Shown here piece after piece: positions 54,895-63,986 of a stretch of 64,000 nucleotides of DNA. The number at the start of each line of letters is the position of its first letter. Position 1 is the first letter of the stretch. The notes beneath the pieces were generated by a model. It had not been told where the DNA came from. It saw only the letters and a list, made by a program, of their open reading frames with translations, and ran no database searches. Both the position numbers and the translations under genes were made by a program. This DNA is from Blastomonas sp. CACIA14H2 (GTDB lineage Bacteria > Pseudomonadota > Alphaproteobacteria > Sphingomonadales > Sphingomonadaceae), in NCBI GenBank assembly GCA_000503195.1, contig AYSC01000017.1:25797-89796 (forward strand), in the 5' to 3' direction.

Positions 54895-56274
54895 TCAGTT
54901 ATACTCGATCACGGCGTCGCGGCGAAGGTCGCGCAGATAGATCTGTGCGCGGCGGTTGACCTTTTCCTCTTCCATGTTCGCCATCAGCTGCTCGGGGCTC
55001 GGGCCGCCATCGGCAGCAGGGTCGTCGCGGCCGCACAGCACGAGCACGCGCACGCCGTCCTTTACCGAACCGAAAGGCTGAGTCGCCTCGCCGATCGATA
55101 GCGCGATCAGCGTGTCCTGCAGCGGGGCGGGAAGCTCGCGCACCGGCACCTGGTCATTGTTGGTCACGGTGGCGCCCAGACGCTTGGCGATCTCGTCCGC
55201 CGCGCCGCAGCCCTTGATCTGCCGCGTGGCGGTGGCGAACTCGGACGCTCGCCGCGTCGCTTCGGCCTCGCTGATGCCGGGCGGGAAGGCGATCGCCAGC
55301 TGCTTGAGCCCGAGCAGCGCATCGCGCGGATTGGCGGTGAGAATCTGGCGCTTGTCGATCAGATAGATCAGCGAGAAGCCGCCGGGGATCTCGATCGGGC
55401 CTGCCAGCTGGCCGACCTGCATGTCGCGCGCGACCACGCCGAGCGCGGGCGGCAGCTGACCCAGCTGGATCCAGCCCAGATCCCCGCCGACTGCGGCAGT
55501 CGAGGCCTCTGAGAACTGGCGCGCATAGGCGACGAACGAACCGCCCTGCTGAAGCTGCTGCACGATCTGCGCGGCGTTCTTGGCAACCTCGGCGCGGTTC
55601 TGCGAATTGGCCGAGAGATAGATTTCGCCGATGCGATATTCTTCGGTGCCCTTGTTCGCCTTGAGCCGCTCGATGACTTCCTTCACCTCCTCTTCGGAGA
55701 CGTTGATGAACGGGGTCACGTTGCGACCCAGCAGGCGCTGCCAGGCGAGCTCGCCGCGAATCTGGCGCTTGAGCGAGCGCGGCGAGGAGCCGATGCTGGC
55801 GAGATACTTGTCGAGCGCGGTGGTGTCGCGGCGGAAATTCTGCTGGGCGACCTGCGCATAGGTGCGCTCGACCTGCGCTTCATCGACCTTGATGTCGTTC
55901 GCGGCTGCTTCCTGGATCTGCAGCGTCTCGTCGATTAGGTTGCGCAGCACCTGCAGGCGCAGCCGCTGGCGCTCCTCATCGGATACCGGGGCGTCGTTGG
56001 CGGCGAGGATCAGCGCGACCCGCTCGTCGATATCGGTCCCGGTGATGATCTCGCTGTTGACGATGGCCGTGGCGCGGCGGACATTGGGGTCCTGCTGGCC
56101 GAAGATCGTCAGCCCCTCGGGCACGTTGAGCGAGGTGTCGGGCATCGCCGCATCATCCTTCACCGTCTGGGCGGTGGCAGGGAGGGCAAGGCCCGCAATC
56201 AGCGCGGTGGCCAGCGTGGTCCGGGCCAGCTTGCGGGTACGGATCGCGAAAGTGTTCAATGCGTGCAAGCTCAT
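54895..56274 (-). CDS. surA: Periplasmic chaperone/peptidyl-prolyl isomerase SurA
   Basis: A 459-residue outer-membrane-protein chaperone. A signal peptide (ALIAGLALPATAQ) is followed by a SurA N-terminal chaperone region (ATAIVNSEIITGTDID, LRLQVLRNLIDETLQIQEA) and one parvulin-type isomerase domain (FSEASTAAVGGDLGWIQLGQLPPAL, IEIPGGFSLIYLIDKR). Most SurA proteins have two parvulin domains; here only one is clear. The operon position after lptD supports a role in LptD assembly. ATG at 56274 gives the best signal peptide; an upstream start in the same frame is possible. Confidence 0.92.
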   Translation of the reverse strand: MSLHALNTFAIRTRKLARTTLATALIAGLALPATAQTVKDDAAMPDTSLNVPEGLTIFGQQDPNVRRATAIVNSEIITGTDIDERVALILAANDAPVSDEERQRLRLQVLRNLIDETLQIQEAAANDIKVDEAQVERTYAQVAQQNFRRDTTALDKYLASIGSSPRSLKRQIRGELAWQRLLGRNVTPFINVSEEEVKEVIERLKANKGTEEYRIGEIYLSANSQNRAEVAKNAAQIVQQLQQGGSFVAYARQFSEASTAAVGGDLGWIQLGQLPPALGVVARDMQVGQLAGPIEIPGGFSLIYLIDKRQILTANPRDALLGLKQLAIAFPPGISEAEATRRASEFATATRQIKGCGAADEIAKRLGATVTNNDQVPVRELPAPLQDTLIALSIGEATQPFGSVKDGVRVLVLCGRDDPAADGGPSPEQLMANMEEEKVNRRAQIYLRDLRRDAVIEYN

Positions 56275-56358
56275 CTCTTCCTGATAGGGACAAAGCGACC
56301 CCTTGCCCAAAATCGGCTTAACCGTGGCTGAGCGGGGCGGTGAATATCGCCTTTGCGA

Positions 56359-58695
56359 TCAAAAGCCAAGGTTGCGCAAGGCCACGCGCAACAGAAAGGT
56401 ATCGCCGCGCTGGGCATCGCCCACCGGGATATAGTCGCGCCGCCAGGTGACGCCGAGTTCGAGGCAGTCATCTTCATAGGCCACGCCCAGCCGCGTGCGG
56501 ATGGGCTGGAAGCCGTCTGCCTGCAGCCGGGGGTCCTCTTCGCGATCGCTGAGATCGACCACGCCCGCGCCGAAGACCGACCAGTAGCGCGCGACGCGCA
56601 CGCGGCCGGCAACGCGCAGTTCCTCGCGATCCTGAAGGTCCTCGATCTCGGGCCCGATATCGCGGTTAAGCCGCAAATAGCCGACCTGCACATAGGTCTG
56701 GCGTCCGCCCACCGTGATGTCGACCTCGTTGCGGCGCACCGCGAGATTGTCCTTGTCCAGCCGGAAGCGGTGCGTGTAGCGGATGAAGTTGCGCAGCTTC
56801 AGGTCGAGCCGGCCGACGACGTCCGAGGTGCGGTTGCCCAGCCCCGTGCCCTCGGGGAGGAAATCGCGCTCGTCATCGAAGCGATAGCTTTGTCCGACCA
56901 CGGCGTTCAGCTGCATGCCGGGGCGCTGGAGCGACCATTCGACGCCATAGACGACGCGCACGCCCTCTTCCATGCGGTCATAGCCGGGCAGCCGGTTGAG
57001 CGCGAACAGGTTGCTGTCCTCCAGTTCGATCGCGCGCGAATCCTCGTTGGGCAGCTCCAGATTGCCGGTGGTCGGCGTCGCCACCACCTGCACGCGCGGG
57101 CTCAGCACCTGGGTGCCGCCAAAGGCCTCGCCGACGAACGGCCAGCGCACATCCGCCGCGATCGAGCCGCTGGCGCGCGCCTTGAGCCCGGATTCGCCGC
57201 GATAGATCAGCGTGTTGGTCAGCGCGTTCTCGCTGCTGTTGTAGACGTCGCCTCGCGCCAGCGCCGTGAGCGTGAATTCCTGGCCCAGGCTGGTGAGCCG
57301 ACGCAGATCCCAGCGCGCCTGGGCAAAGGCCCGCTGCGTGTCCTGGCCCGAGGTGCGCCCAATGGCGAGCGTGTTGAGCTGGAACTCGACCTCGCCGCCT
57401 GCGACCTGGTCGGGCAGGCGATAGCGCCAGTCGACCACCGGCAGCGCGATCGGCACCTGGCCTTGCGGATCGTTGACGCGCAGCGTCTGCGTCGCCCATC
57501 CGGCGAGCGAAAAATAGCTGTTCGGGCCGATGCGCTCGGCCTCGATCGTCGAGCGCAGCCGGTCGTCGCGGCTGACATCGTAACGGCGCAGGAAGGTCCG
57601 GTCGGTGACGACCCTTATCGACCCGCCGATGCTCCACGCCTCGTTGAGCTGGAAGCGGCCCGTCGCGTCGAAATAGCCACGGAAATCGTTCTGGCTGTCT
57701 GGCGCGACATTGCCCGCGCCGACCGGGATGCGCGATCCCGCCGTGGCATAGCCGGTGATCTGATAGGCTCCGCGATCGGTCAGCGCGCGATAGGTCGCGT
57801 TGACCATCGGCAGCGCCTCGGTGAACACCGATCCGGTGACGGTGATGTCGCGATTGGGGGCGAGGCTGATATAATAAGGCAGGCTGAGCTGCACGCCATT
57901 GGCCTGGCTGAAGCGGATATCGGGCACGAGAATGCCCGAGCCGCTGCCCTCGCCGACCGGATGGCTGAGCCCGGGCATCGGGATGACCGGCAGCCCGAAC
58001 AGCTCGAGCCGCGCCCCGTCATAGCGCACGCGCTTGTCGGCGGGATTGTACACCACCTTGATCGCGCGCAGCTGCCAGCTCGGGCGCTTGGGCTTGCCGG
58101 TCGGCGTTTCGACCAGACAGGCCGAATAGGCTGCATTTTCGAGCGTGATGACGCCGTCGTTACGCGTCCCGCGGCTCGCGACCATGCGTCCGCCCGCTTC
58201 GAGCACCACCAGGATGTTCTCGATGACGCCGTCGCGGATCGATTCGGTCAGCTCGATCGAATCGCCATAGAGCTTGTTGCCCTCGGCATCGGTGATCTGG
58301 ACGCCGCCATTGGCACGCACCTGGCCGGTCTTGCGGTCCCAGGTGACGCTGTCGGCGACCAGCGACTGGTCGGCGCGGACCAGCAGCACGTTGCCGCTCG
58401 CGGTCACGACATCGGCATTGCTGTCATAATCGAGCCGGTCGGCGGTGAATTCGATGACCTGCTGTTCCTCGCCGGCGGCACCCGTGGCAGGTGCGGTCTG
58501 GTCATCGGCATATTGCACGATGTCCTTGCGGGTGAAGGTCAGATTTTCGCCGAGCAGATAGCTGGTGCGGGTGCAGACCGGTTGCGCGGCGGCCTGATCG
58601 GCGGCGAGCGCAGGCGCGGCCTGCGCCGCGAGCAGCGCCGATCCCAGCATCAAACCTGTCCGTGAAAAGCGCAAGCCAGCCATCCGTCGATTCAT
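56359..58695 (-). CDS. lptD: LPS-assembly outer membrane protein LptD
   Basis: A 778-residue outer membrane protein that inserts lipopolysaccharide into the outer leaflet. After the signal peptide (GSALLAAQAAPALAA) comes the periplasmic OstA/LptA-like jellyroll (EFTADRLDYDSNADVVTASGNV type repeats) and then a large beta-barrel with alternating aromatic strands, ending in the terminal Phe (LRNLGF) typical of barrel proteins. ATG at 58695 is preferred over a longer frame to 58824. It heads the lptD-surA-pdxA-rsmA operon; SurA is needed for its folding in relatives. Confidence 0.93.
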   Translation of the reverse strand: MNRRMAGLRFSRTGLMLGSALLAAQAAPALAADQAAAQPVCTRTSYLLGENLTFTRKDIVQYADDQTAPATGAAGEEQQVIEFTADRLDYDSNADVVTASGNVLLVRADQSLVADSVTWDRKTGQVRANGGVQITDAEGNKLYGDSIELTESIRDGVIENILVVLEAGGRMVASRGTRNDGVITLENAAYSACLVETPTGKPKRPSWQLRAIKVVYNPADKRVRYDGARLELFGLPVIPMPGLSHPVGEGSGSGILVPDIRFSQANGVQLSLPYYISLAPNRDITVTGSVFTEALPMVNATYRALTDRGAYQITGYATAGSRIPVGAGNVAPDSQNDFRGYFDATGRFQLNEAWSIGGSIRVVTDRTFLRRYDVSRDDRLRSTIEAERIGPNSYFSLAGWATQTLRVNDPQGQVPIALPVVDWRYRLPDQVAGGEVEFQLNTLAIGRTSGQDTQRAFAQARWDLRRLTSLGQEFTLTALARGDVYNSSENALTNTLIYRGESGLKARASGSIAADVRWPFVGEAFGGTQVLSPRVQVVATPTTGNLELPNEDSRAIELEDSNLFALNRLPGYDRMEEGVRVVYGVEWSLQRPGMQLNAVVGQSYRFDDERDFLPEGTGLGNRTSDVVGRLDLKLRNFIRYTHRFRLDKDNLAVRRNEVDITVGGRQTYVQVGYLRLNRDIGPEIEDLQDREELRVAGRVRVARYWSVFGAGVVDLSDREEDPRLQADGFQPIRTRLGVAYEDDCLELGVTWRRDYIPVGDAQRGDTFLLRVALRNLGF

Positions 58696-58972
58696 GGCCG
58701 GACCCTGGCCCCCGAGAATCGCGGGGCGGGACCACGCCAGAATCGCGCCTATTGCACCGCAAAAGCCCGAGCGCAAACCGCTTTCGATGGTCCGTGCAAG
58801 GCTGCGGCAAATGCTGGCAAACAAACCGAACCTGTCCTATCGCTTGCATGCTGCGATCGGCCACCAATATGGCCCGCAGCGCTGTGTCGCCAATTTGCGC
58901 CCGTCAGCCATAGGCGCGACATGGTTCACAATCGATTAACCGGCCGACCGGCCCGCCTTCCGGGGACCCTTG

Positions 58973-60439
58973 ATGAACATAGTTTTCGACGCTTCCGCAG
59001 ACAGTTACACCGTGATCGCCTTTCCCGTCGCCAAGGATGAGCTCGCCAGCCTCAGCCTCCCGCTCGACTCTGGCGCGGTGGTGATCGAGGGAGCGAAAGC
59101 GGCGCGCTTCGAAGGCGGCGCGGGCGAAGTGTTCGACATTTTTGTTGCCCAGGGCGGCAAGACCCTGCGCGTGGCGCTGGTCGGCACCGGCGGCCAGTCG
59201 CGCACCGACCTTGAGCGCGCAGGTGGCCAGCTCGTCGCGAAATACCAGCGTTCGGGCGTGGCATCGCTGGCGGTCGACATGGGTCTGGGCGCGCTCGGCC
59301 ATAATCGCGAGGGCGCCAGCCAGTTCCTGTTCGGCGCGACGCTGCGCAGCTGGGCGCACGATCATTATCGCACCAAGCTTCCCGCCAAGCAGAAGGTGAG
59401 CCTGGGCGAGATCGGCGTCGTGAACGGCCCGGCGGGCCTCGGTGCGGTCTGGAGCGACCAGGCCGCGATTGCCGAGGGCGTCGCCTTTACCCGCGATCTG
59501 GTCACCGAACCGGCCAATGTGATCTACCCGGAAAGCTTCGTCGAACGCTGCAGGCATCTCGAGTCGCTGGGTGTCGAGATCACCGTGCTCGGCCAGGAGG
59601 AGATGGCGAAGCTCGGCATGGGCGCGCTCCTCGGGGTGGCACAGGGTTCTGTGCGCCCGCCGCGACTGATCGCGATGCGCTGGAACGGCACCGGCGATGC
59701 GCATGCCAAGCCGGTGGTGCTGGTGGGCAAGGGCGTGACCTTCGATACCGGCGGCATCTCGATCAAGCCGGCCGCCGGCATGGAAGACATGAAATGGGAC
59801 ATGGGCGGCGCAGGCGCGGTCGCGGGCACGATGAAGGCGCTCGCCGGACGCAAGGCCAAGGCGCATGTCGTTGGCATCTGCGGGCTGGTCGAGAACATGC
59901 CCGATGGCAATGCGCAGCGCCCCGGCGACGTGGTGACCAGCATGTCGGGCCAGACGATTGAGGTCATCAACACCGATGCCGAAGGCCGTCTGGTGCTGTG
60001 CGACGCGCTCCACTGGGCGCAGGAAAATTACGAGCCCGAATATATCGTCGACCTGGCGACATTGACCGGCGCGATCATCATCTCGCTGGCCGATCAGCAT
60101 GCCGGGCTGTTCAGCAACGATGACGGCCTGGCCGAGAAGCTGACGGCCGCGGGCAAGCTGGCGGGCGATCCGCTGTGGCGCTTCCCGCTCGGCAGCGCCT
60201 ATGACAAGATGATCGACAGCCCGATTGCCGACATGAAGAATGTGGGGGCCAAGGGCGGCGGATCGATCACCGCCGCGCAGTTCCTGCAGCGCTTCATCAA
60301 GCCCGGGGTCAAATGGGCGCATCTCGACATCGCGGGCATGGTCTGGGCCGACAAGCCCGGCCCGGTCTGGGACAAGGGGGCTACCGGTTATGGTGTTCGC
60401 CTTTTGAATCAGTGGATCGCGGACAATTTCGAGAAGTGA
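58973..60439 (+). CDS. pepA: Cytosolic leucyl aminopeptidase PepA (M17)
   Basis: A 488-residue cytoplasmic aminopeptidase without signal peptide. Metal and catalytic motifs are intact: VGKGVTFDTGG, DMGGAGAV, and NTDAEGRLVL. The start at 58973 gives MNIVFDASA; a TTG directly before it is an alternative. It is the more canonical of two M17 enzymes in the window; the other, at 14009-15613, is exported. It is divergent from lptD with 277 bases between them and precedes holC, as in many proteobacteria. Confidence 0.94.
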   Translation: MNIVFDASADSYTVIAFPVAKDELASLSLPLDSGAVVIEGAKAARFEGGAGEVFDIFVAQGGKTLRVALVGTGGQSRTDLERAGGQLVAKYQRSGVASLAVDMGLGALGHNREGASQFLFGATLRSWAHDHYRTKLPAKQKVSLGEIGVVNGPAGLGAVWSDQAAIAEGVAFTRDLVTEPANVIYPESFVERCRHLESLGVEITVLGQEEMAKLGMGALLGVAQGSVRPPRLIAMRWNGTGDAHAKPVVLVGKGVTFDTGGISIKPAAGMEDMKWDMGGAGAVAGTMKALAGRKAKAHVVGICGLVENMPDGNAQRPGDVVTSMSGQTIEVINTDAEGRLVLCDALHWAQENYEPEYIVDLATLTGAIIISLADQHAGLFSNDDGLAEKLTAAGKLAGDPLWRFPLGSAYDKMIDSPIADMKNVGAKGGGSITAAQFLQRFIKPGVKWAHLDIAGMVWADKPGPVWDKGATGYGVRLLNQWIADNFEK

Positions 60440-60466
60440 TCTGAACTATCGAGTGGTGGATTTCGA

Positions 60467-60548
60467 CGTCACCCCCGCGAAGGCGGGGGTCCCGCTCTTG
60501 CACCCGGGTCACTGCCTGAGGGGGCTTCCCGCTTTCGCGGGAATGACG
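60467..60548 (+). repeat. REP-like inverted pair C
   Basis: Two facing units: CGTCACCCCCGCGAAGGCGG at the left and, read on the other strand, CGTCATTCCCGCGAAAGCGG at the right. It occupies the pepA-holC gap and belongs to the same family as the elements at 13888-13967 and 20930-20957. Confidence 0.75.
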
Positions 60549-60571
60549 ATGCATGATGCAAAGGGGTCGGG

Positions 60572-61039
60572 ATGCAGGTCGATTTCTATCACCTGACGCG
60601 CGACAGCGCCGAGCGGGTGCTGCCGCTGCTCGCCGAGCGCACGCTGGCGCTCGGGCAGCGCATGCTGGTGCTGTCGGCCGATGCCGGGCATCGCCAGGCG
60701 CTGAGCGACGCCCTTTGGTCGCTCAAGCCCGACAGCTTCCTGGCGCATGGCGATATCGACGCGCCGAACCCGCAGATCCAGCCGATCCTGCTCGCGGATC
60801 GGGTCGAGCCTGCCAATGGCGCCCGGTTCATCGCGCTCGCCGACGGGGTGTGGCGCGACGAGGCGCTGGGCTTCGACCGCGTGTTCCTGCTGTTCGGCGA
60901 GGCGACCATTGCCGAAGCGCGCAAGGCCTGGCTGGCGCTGGGCGAACGCGAGGGGCTCGAGCGCCATTACTGGAAGCAGGATGGCGGCAAATGGGTTGAA
61001 CAGACCCCCGGCAAGCGTCAGGATGCGCGCGAACCATAA
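60572..61039 (+). CDS. holC: DNA polymerase III subunit chi
   Basis: Replisome subunit of 155 residues that links the clamp loader to single-stranded DNA-binding protein. The family start VDFYHLTRDSAERVLPLLAERTL, the ADRVEPANGARFIALADG core and the C-terminal RHYWKQDGGKW tail are present. In this group it follows pepA; here a REP-like pair separates them. The lipoprotein gene starts 12 bases later, so expression may continue into it. Confidence 0.88.
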   Translation: MQVDFYHLTRDSAERVLPLLAERTLALGQRMLVLSADAGHRQALSDALWSLKPDSFLAHGDIDAPNPQIQPILLADRVEPANGARFIALADGVWRDEALGFDRVFLLFGEATIAEARKAWLALGEREGLERHYWKQDGGKWVEQTPGKRQDAREP

Positions 61040-61051
61040 GGAGACGGTGGA

Positions 61052-61540
61052 ATGCGCAAGTCCTGGATGGCAGCGGGGATGCTCTTGGTGCTCGCCGGCT
61101 GCGGCGGAGAGAAGACCGTCTACAGCGATGCCGAAGGCAATGAGGTGAAGGTCACGCGCGAGGGCGATGGCGACGCCTCGGAGGTCAAGATCACCAGCGC
61201 CGATGGGTCTGCCACCGTCAACATCAACGCGGGCGAGGCCGACGCCAAGCTGCCATTCGGGCTGGAAATCTATCCCGGCGCGAAGGTCGTCTCGACGATG
61301 AACAGCAACAGCGATGGCAACACGGGGGCGATGGTCGTGATGGAGAGCGACGCCAAGCCCGATGCCGTCCTCGGCTGGTATCGCAAGTCGGTCGAGAGCA
61401 AGGGCTTCAAGATCGAAACCGAAATCACCACCGGCGACATGCGCGCGATTGCAGGCACCAAGGACAAGGGCTCGTTCACGCTGCAGGTCGCGCCGGGCGA
61501 TGCGGGATCGATGATCACGCTGATCGCCGGGCAAAGCTGA
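61052..61540 (+). CDS. Small lipoprotein of unknown function
   Basis: A 162-residue predicted lipoprotein with signal peptide and lipobox LAGC followed by GGEKTVYSD. The middle has repeated Asp/Glu/Gly-rich short strands (EGDGDASEVKITSADGSATVNI), and the C-terminal half (LGWYRKSVESKGFKIETE) resembles the end of small envelope-associated domains seen in many sphingomonad lipoproteins. I do not recognise a named family. A good intrinsic terminator follows, so it ends the pepA-holC side. Confidence 0.65.
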   Translation: MRKSWMAAGMLLVLAGCGGEKTVYSDAEGNEVKVTREGDGDASEVKITSADGSATVNINAGEADAKLPFGLEIYPGAKVVSTMNSNSDGNTGAMVVMESDAKPDAVLGWYRKSVESKGFKIETEITTGDMRAIAGTKDKGSFTLQVAPGDAGSMITLIAGQS

Positions 61541-61541
61541 T

Positions 61542-61573
61542 CCGCGGCGCGGACGCGGCGCGCGCAGCGGTTT
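61542..61573 (+). terminator. Intrinsic terminator after the lipoprotein gene
   Basis: CCGCGGCGCG (61542-61551) pairs with CGCGCAGCGG (61559-61568) with one mismatch, around a 7-base loop, and is followed by TTTTT (61569-61573). It separates the lipoprotein gene from ndk. Confidence 0.8.
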
Positions 61574-61663
61574 TTCTTGCAGCGCACAATGTGGCCCGCT
61601 AGGGGCGGCGGCGAATCGCGCCATGCGTGCGCGAGGCATATCACCTAAAGCAGGAGCATCCTC

Positions 61664-62086
61664 ATGGCCGTCACCCGGACCTTTTCGATCATCAAGCCCG
61701 ACGCCACCCGTCGCAACCTGACCGGTGCGGTCACCAAGATGCTGGAAGAGGCCGGCCTGCGCGTCGTCGCTTCCAAGCGCATCCACATGACCCGCGAACA
61801 GGCCGAGGGGTTCTACGCCGTGCACCGCGAGCGTCCGTTCTTCGGTGAGCTGGTCGAATTCATGATCTCGGGCCCCGTCGTCGTGCAGGTGCTCGAAGGC
61901 GAAGACGCCGTGAAGCGCAACCGCGACATCATGGGCGCCACCAACCCCGCCAATGCCGAACCCGGCACCATCCGCAAGGAACTGGCCGAGAGCATCGAAG
62001 CCAATTCCGTGCACGGTTCGGACAGCGAAGAAAATGCCGCGATCGAAATCGCCTATTTCTTCAAGCCGGAAGAAATCGTCGGCTGA
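61664..62086 (+). CDS. ndk: Nucleoside-diphosphate kinase
   Basis: A 140-residue enzyme that balances nucleoside triphosphates by phosphate transfer through a histidine. The N-terminal [12 protein letters not shown] and the active-site [12 protein letters not shown] with the phosphorylated His are intact, as are [11 protein letters not shown] and [14 protein letters not shown]. Length is standard for hexameric enzymes. It has its own promoter region after the upstream terminator. Confidence 0.97.
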   Translation: MAVTRTFSIIKPDATRRNLTGAVTKMLEEAGLRVVASKRIHMTREQAEGFYAVHRERPFFGELVEFMISGPVVVQVLEGEDAVKRNRDIMGATNPANAEPGTIRKELAESIEANSVHGSDSEENAAIEIAYFFKPEEIVG

Positions 62087-62091
62087 TCATC

Positions 62092-62958
62092 ATGCCGCGC
62101 GCTGCCGGGCCTGAATTGAACCCGGCAGCGCTGGCATCGCCGCCCGTCGGCGGCACCAGCGACCGCCTAGCCCGGATGCGGATCGCGATCACCTATCTGT
62201 GGCGGCATCATTGCCTGCCGGACCTGCAGAATCCCCGGCGCTTCACCGAATTCGTCCAGCATCGCAAGCTGTTCGACCGCGACCCGCGCCTGCCGGTCTG
62301 CTCGGACAAGATCGCCGCCAAGACCTATGTGGCCGATCGGCTTGGAAGCGACTGGGTTACCCCGACGCTCTGGCAGGGTGACGCGCTGCCGGCCAACCCG
62401 GTCTGGCCGCTGCCGCTGGTCGTCAAATCCCGGCATGGCTGCACTCAACGCGCTTTCGTCCGCTCTTCGCACGACGATTGGGACGCGATCCGGCGCAGGA
62501 GCGGCGCCTGGATGGCCCAGCCCTATGGCGTATGGCTCGACGAATGGCTTTATCGCGAGATTCCGCGCGGCCTTTTGGTCGAGCCCTTTATCGGGGCGGA
62601 CGGGCAGCTTCCCGTCGATTACAAGCTCTATGTCTTCGCCGGTCAGGTAGCGTGCATCCAGGTGCATCTGCAGCGCGAGACGCGGCACCGCTGGATGCTG
62701 TTCGACCGCCAATGGCGGCGGTTTTCCTCGCCGACGCGCGATGCCGACCCCGCCAGGCCCGGATCGCTCGACCGGATGATCGAGGCGGCCGAAACGCTGG
62801 GGCAGGGCTTCGATTTCGTCCGCGTCGATTTCTACGAGATCGACGGGGCACCGCGCTTTGGCGAGATGACCTTCTATCCCGGCTCGGGGCTCGATCCGTT
62901 CGATCCTCAGGAGATCGACTTGATGCTGGGCCGACTCTGGGCGGAGGCCCGCAGGTAA
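62092..62958 (+). CDS. TupA-like ATP-grasp protein
   Basis: A 288-residue protein of the ATP-grasp TupA type, associated with polysaccharide synthesis in relatives. Features include YLWRHHCLPDL and RFTEFVQHRKL near the N-terminus, the lysine-containing PLPLVVKSRHGCTQRAF segment, DYKLYVFAGQVACIQVH and the metal-site FGEMTFYPGSGLDPF at the end, where Glu and Asp ligands are expected. It starts 5 bases after ndk. Substrate unknown; no other polysaccharide genes are nearby. Confidence 0.75.
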   Translation: MPRAAGPELNPAALASPPVGGTSDRLARMRIAITYLWRHHCLPDLQNPRRFTEFVQHRKLFDRDPRLPVCSDKIAAKTYVADRLGSDWVTPTLWQGDALPANPVWPLPLVVKSRHGCTQRAFVRSSHDDWDAIRRRSGAWMAQPYGVWLDEWLYREIPRGLLVEPFIGADGQLPVDYKLYVFAGQVACIQVHLQRETRHRWMLFDRQWRRFSSPTRDADPARPGSLDRMIEAAETLGQGFDFVRVDFYEIDGAPRFGEMTFYPGSGLDPFDPQEIDLMLGRLWAEARR

Positions 62959-62967
62959 CCCCGCCGA

Positions 62968-63927
62968 TCAGAATTCCGCCGCGATATCCATGAACCTGGT
63001 GAGCCGCTTCGGCGCGACGCTGCGCCAGCTGCGCTGCAGCCAGTCGGCGATATGGTCCCAATCGGTGCGCCCGGTATCGAGCCGGATCGCGATCCAGCCC
63101 GAGGGCGCGTAGAATTTGGGCAGATAATAGAGATCGGGATCCTGGTCGACGAGTGCCGCCTGTTCGTCCGCGCCGCTCGTCTTGACGAGTAACGCGATCG
63201 CTTCCTCGCCATGATGGTGGATCGAGACATAGGCAAAATATTTGCCGGTCTTCTCGCCACCGACGCGCCAGCCCGGAGCGCCGTGCGAGGGGCGCGTGTC
63301 GGTCTCGGGCAGCGCCAGCGCCAGTTCGCCGACCTTGGAAACAATCCAGTCGGGGTCGCTCTCGCGCGATACATATTCCGCCAGCGTGCGCGAATAGAGC
63401 TGGTGCTCGGCGATCAGTACGCGCGCGGCGAGGCTCTCGGCGCTGTCGCCGGGCACGATCGCGACCTCAGTCTGGCCGAGCACCGGGCCGTCGTCGAGCT
63501 CGGCCGTCACCAGGTGCACGCTGCAGCCGGCGACCGTGTCGCCGGCGTCGAGCGCGCGCTGGTGCGTGTGCAGCCCCTTGTACTTGGGCAGCAGAGATGG
63601 GTGGATGTTGAGCATCCGGCCCTCCCAGCGTCGCACGAACCCCGGGGTGAGGATGCGCATATAGCCCGCGAGCGCGACATGATCGGCACCCGAGGCGCGG
63701 ATCGCTTGGTCCATCGCAGCGTCATGGCTATCGCGGTCCATGCCTTTGTGCGACAGCGCGAATGTGGGCACGCCCTCGGCTGCGGCGAGCTTCAGGCCAC
63801 CCGCGTTCGCATCGTTGGAGGCGACCAGCACCACCTCATAAGGGCAGGTCGGCGCGCGCGAGGCATAGAGCAGGGCGGCCATGTTGGTGCCGCTGCCGGA
63901 AATGAGGATGGCGACCTTTGCCTTCAT
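62968..63927 (-). CDS. purN: Phosphoribosylglycinamide formyltransferase fused to a YjbR/MmcQ-like domain
   Basis: A 319-residue purine-synthesis enzyme. Residues 1-190 are PurN, which formylates glycinamide ribonucleotide; active-site Asn107 and His109 (LNIHPSLLPKYKG) and Asp145 (AELDDGPVLGQ) are present. Residues about 195-319 match the MmcQ/YjbR-like fold (LALALPETD, HGAPGWRVGGEKTGKYFA, GWIAIRLDTGRTDWDHIADW). PurN alone is about 200-220 residues, so this is a fusion. No stop or frameshift separates the two parts. purM, the usual neighbour, would lie beyond the window edge. Confidence 0.9.
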   Translation of the reverse strand: MKAKVAILISGSGTNMAALLYASRAPTCPYEVVLVASNDANAGGLKLAAAEGVPTFALSHKGMDRDSHDAAMDQAIRASGADHVALAGYMRILTPGFVRRWEGRMLNIHPSLLPKYKGLHTHQRALDAGDTVAGCSVHLVTAELDDGPVLGQTEVAIVPGDSAESLAARVLIAEHQLYSRTLAEYVSRESDPDWIVSKVGELALALPETDTRPSHGAPGWRVGGEKTGKYFAYVSIHHHGEEAIALLVKTSGADEQAALVDQDPDLYYLPKFYAPSGWIAIRLDTGRTDWDHIADWLQRSWRSVAPKRLTRFMDIAAEF

Positions 63928-63929
63928 CT

Positions 63930-63986
63930 CTCCCCTCCGCCAGCGGGAGGGTGGCTGAGCCGACAGCGAAGACGGGGTGGGATGTG
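63930..63986. repeat. Sphingomonad-type palindromic repeat at the window edge
   Basis: A GC-rich segment after purN holds a near-palindrome, CCCTCCGCCAGCGGGAGGG, followed by a motif ending GACGGGGTGGGATG. Elements of this shape recur in intergenic DNA of sphingomonads, by my recollection. The window ends before any following gene can be judged. Confidence 0.45.

Noticed and set aside
56353..58665. A 770-codon open frame opposite lptD
   Set aside because: The lptD reading on the minus strand has signal peptide, jellyroll and barrel features; the plus frame has none. A shadow frame caused by high GC.
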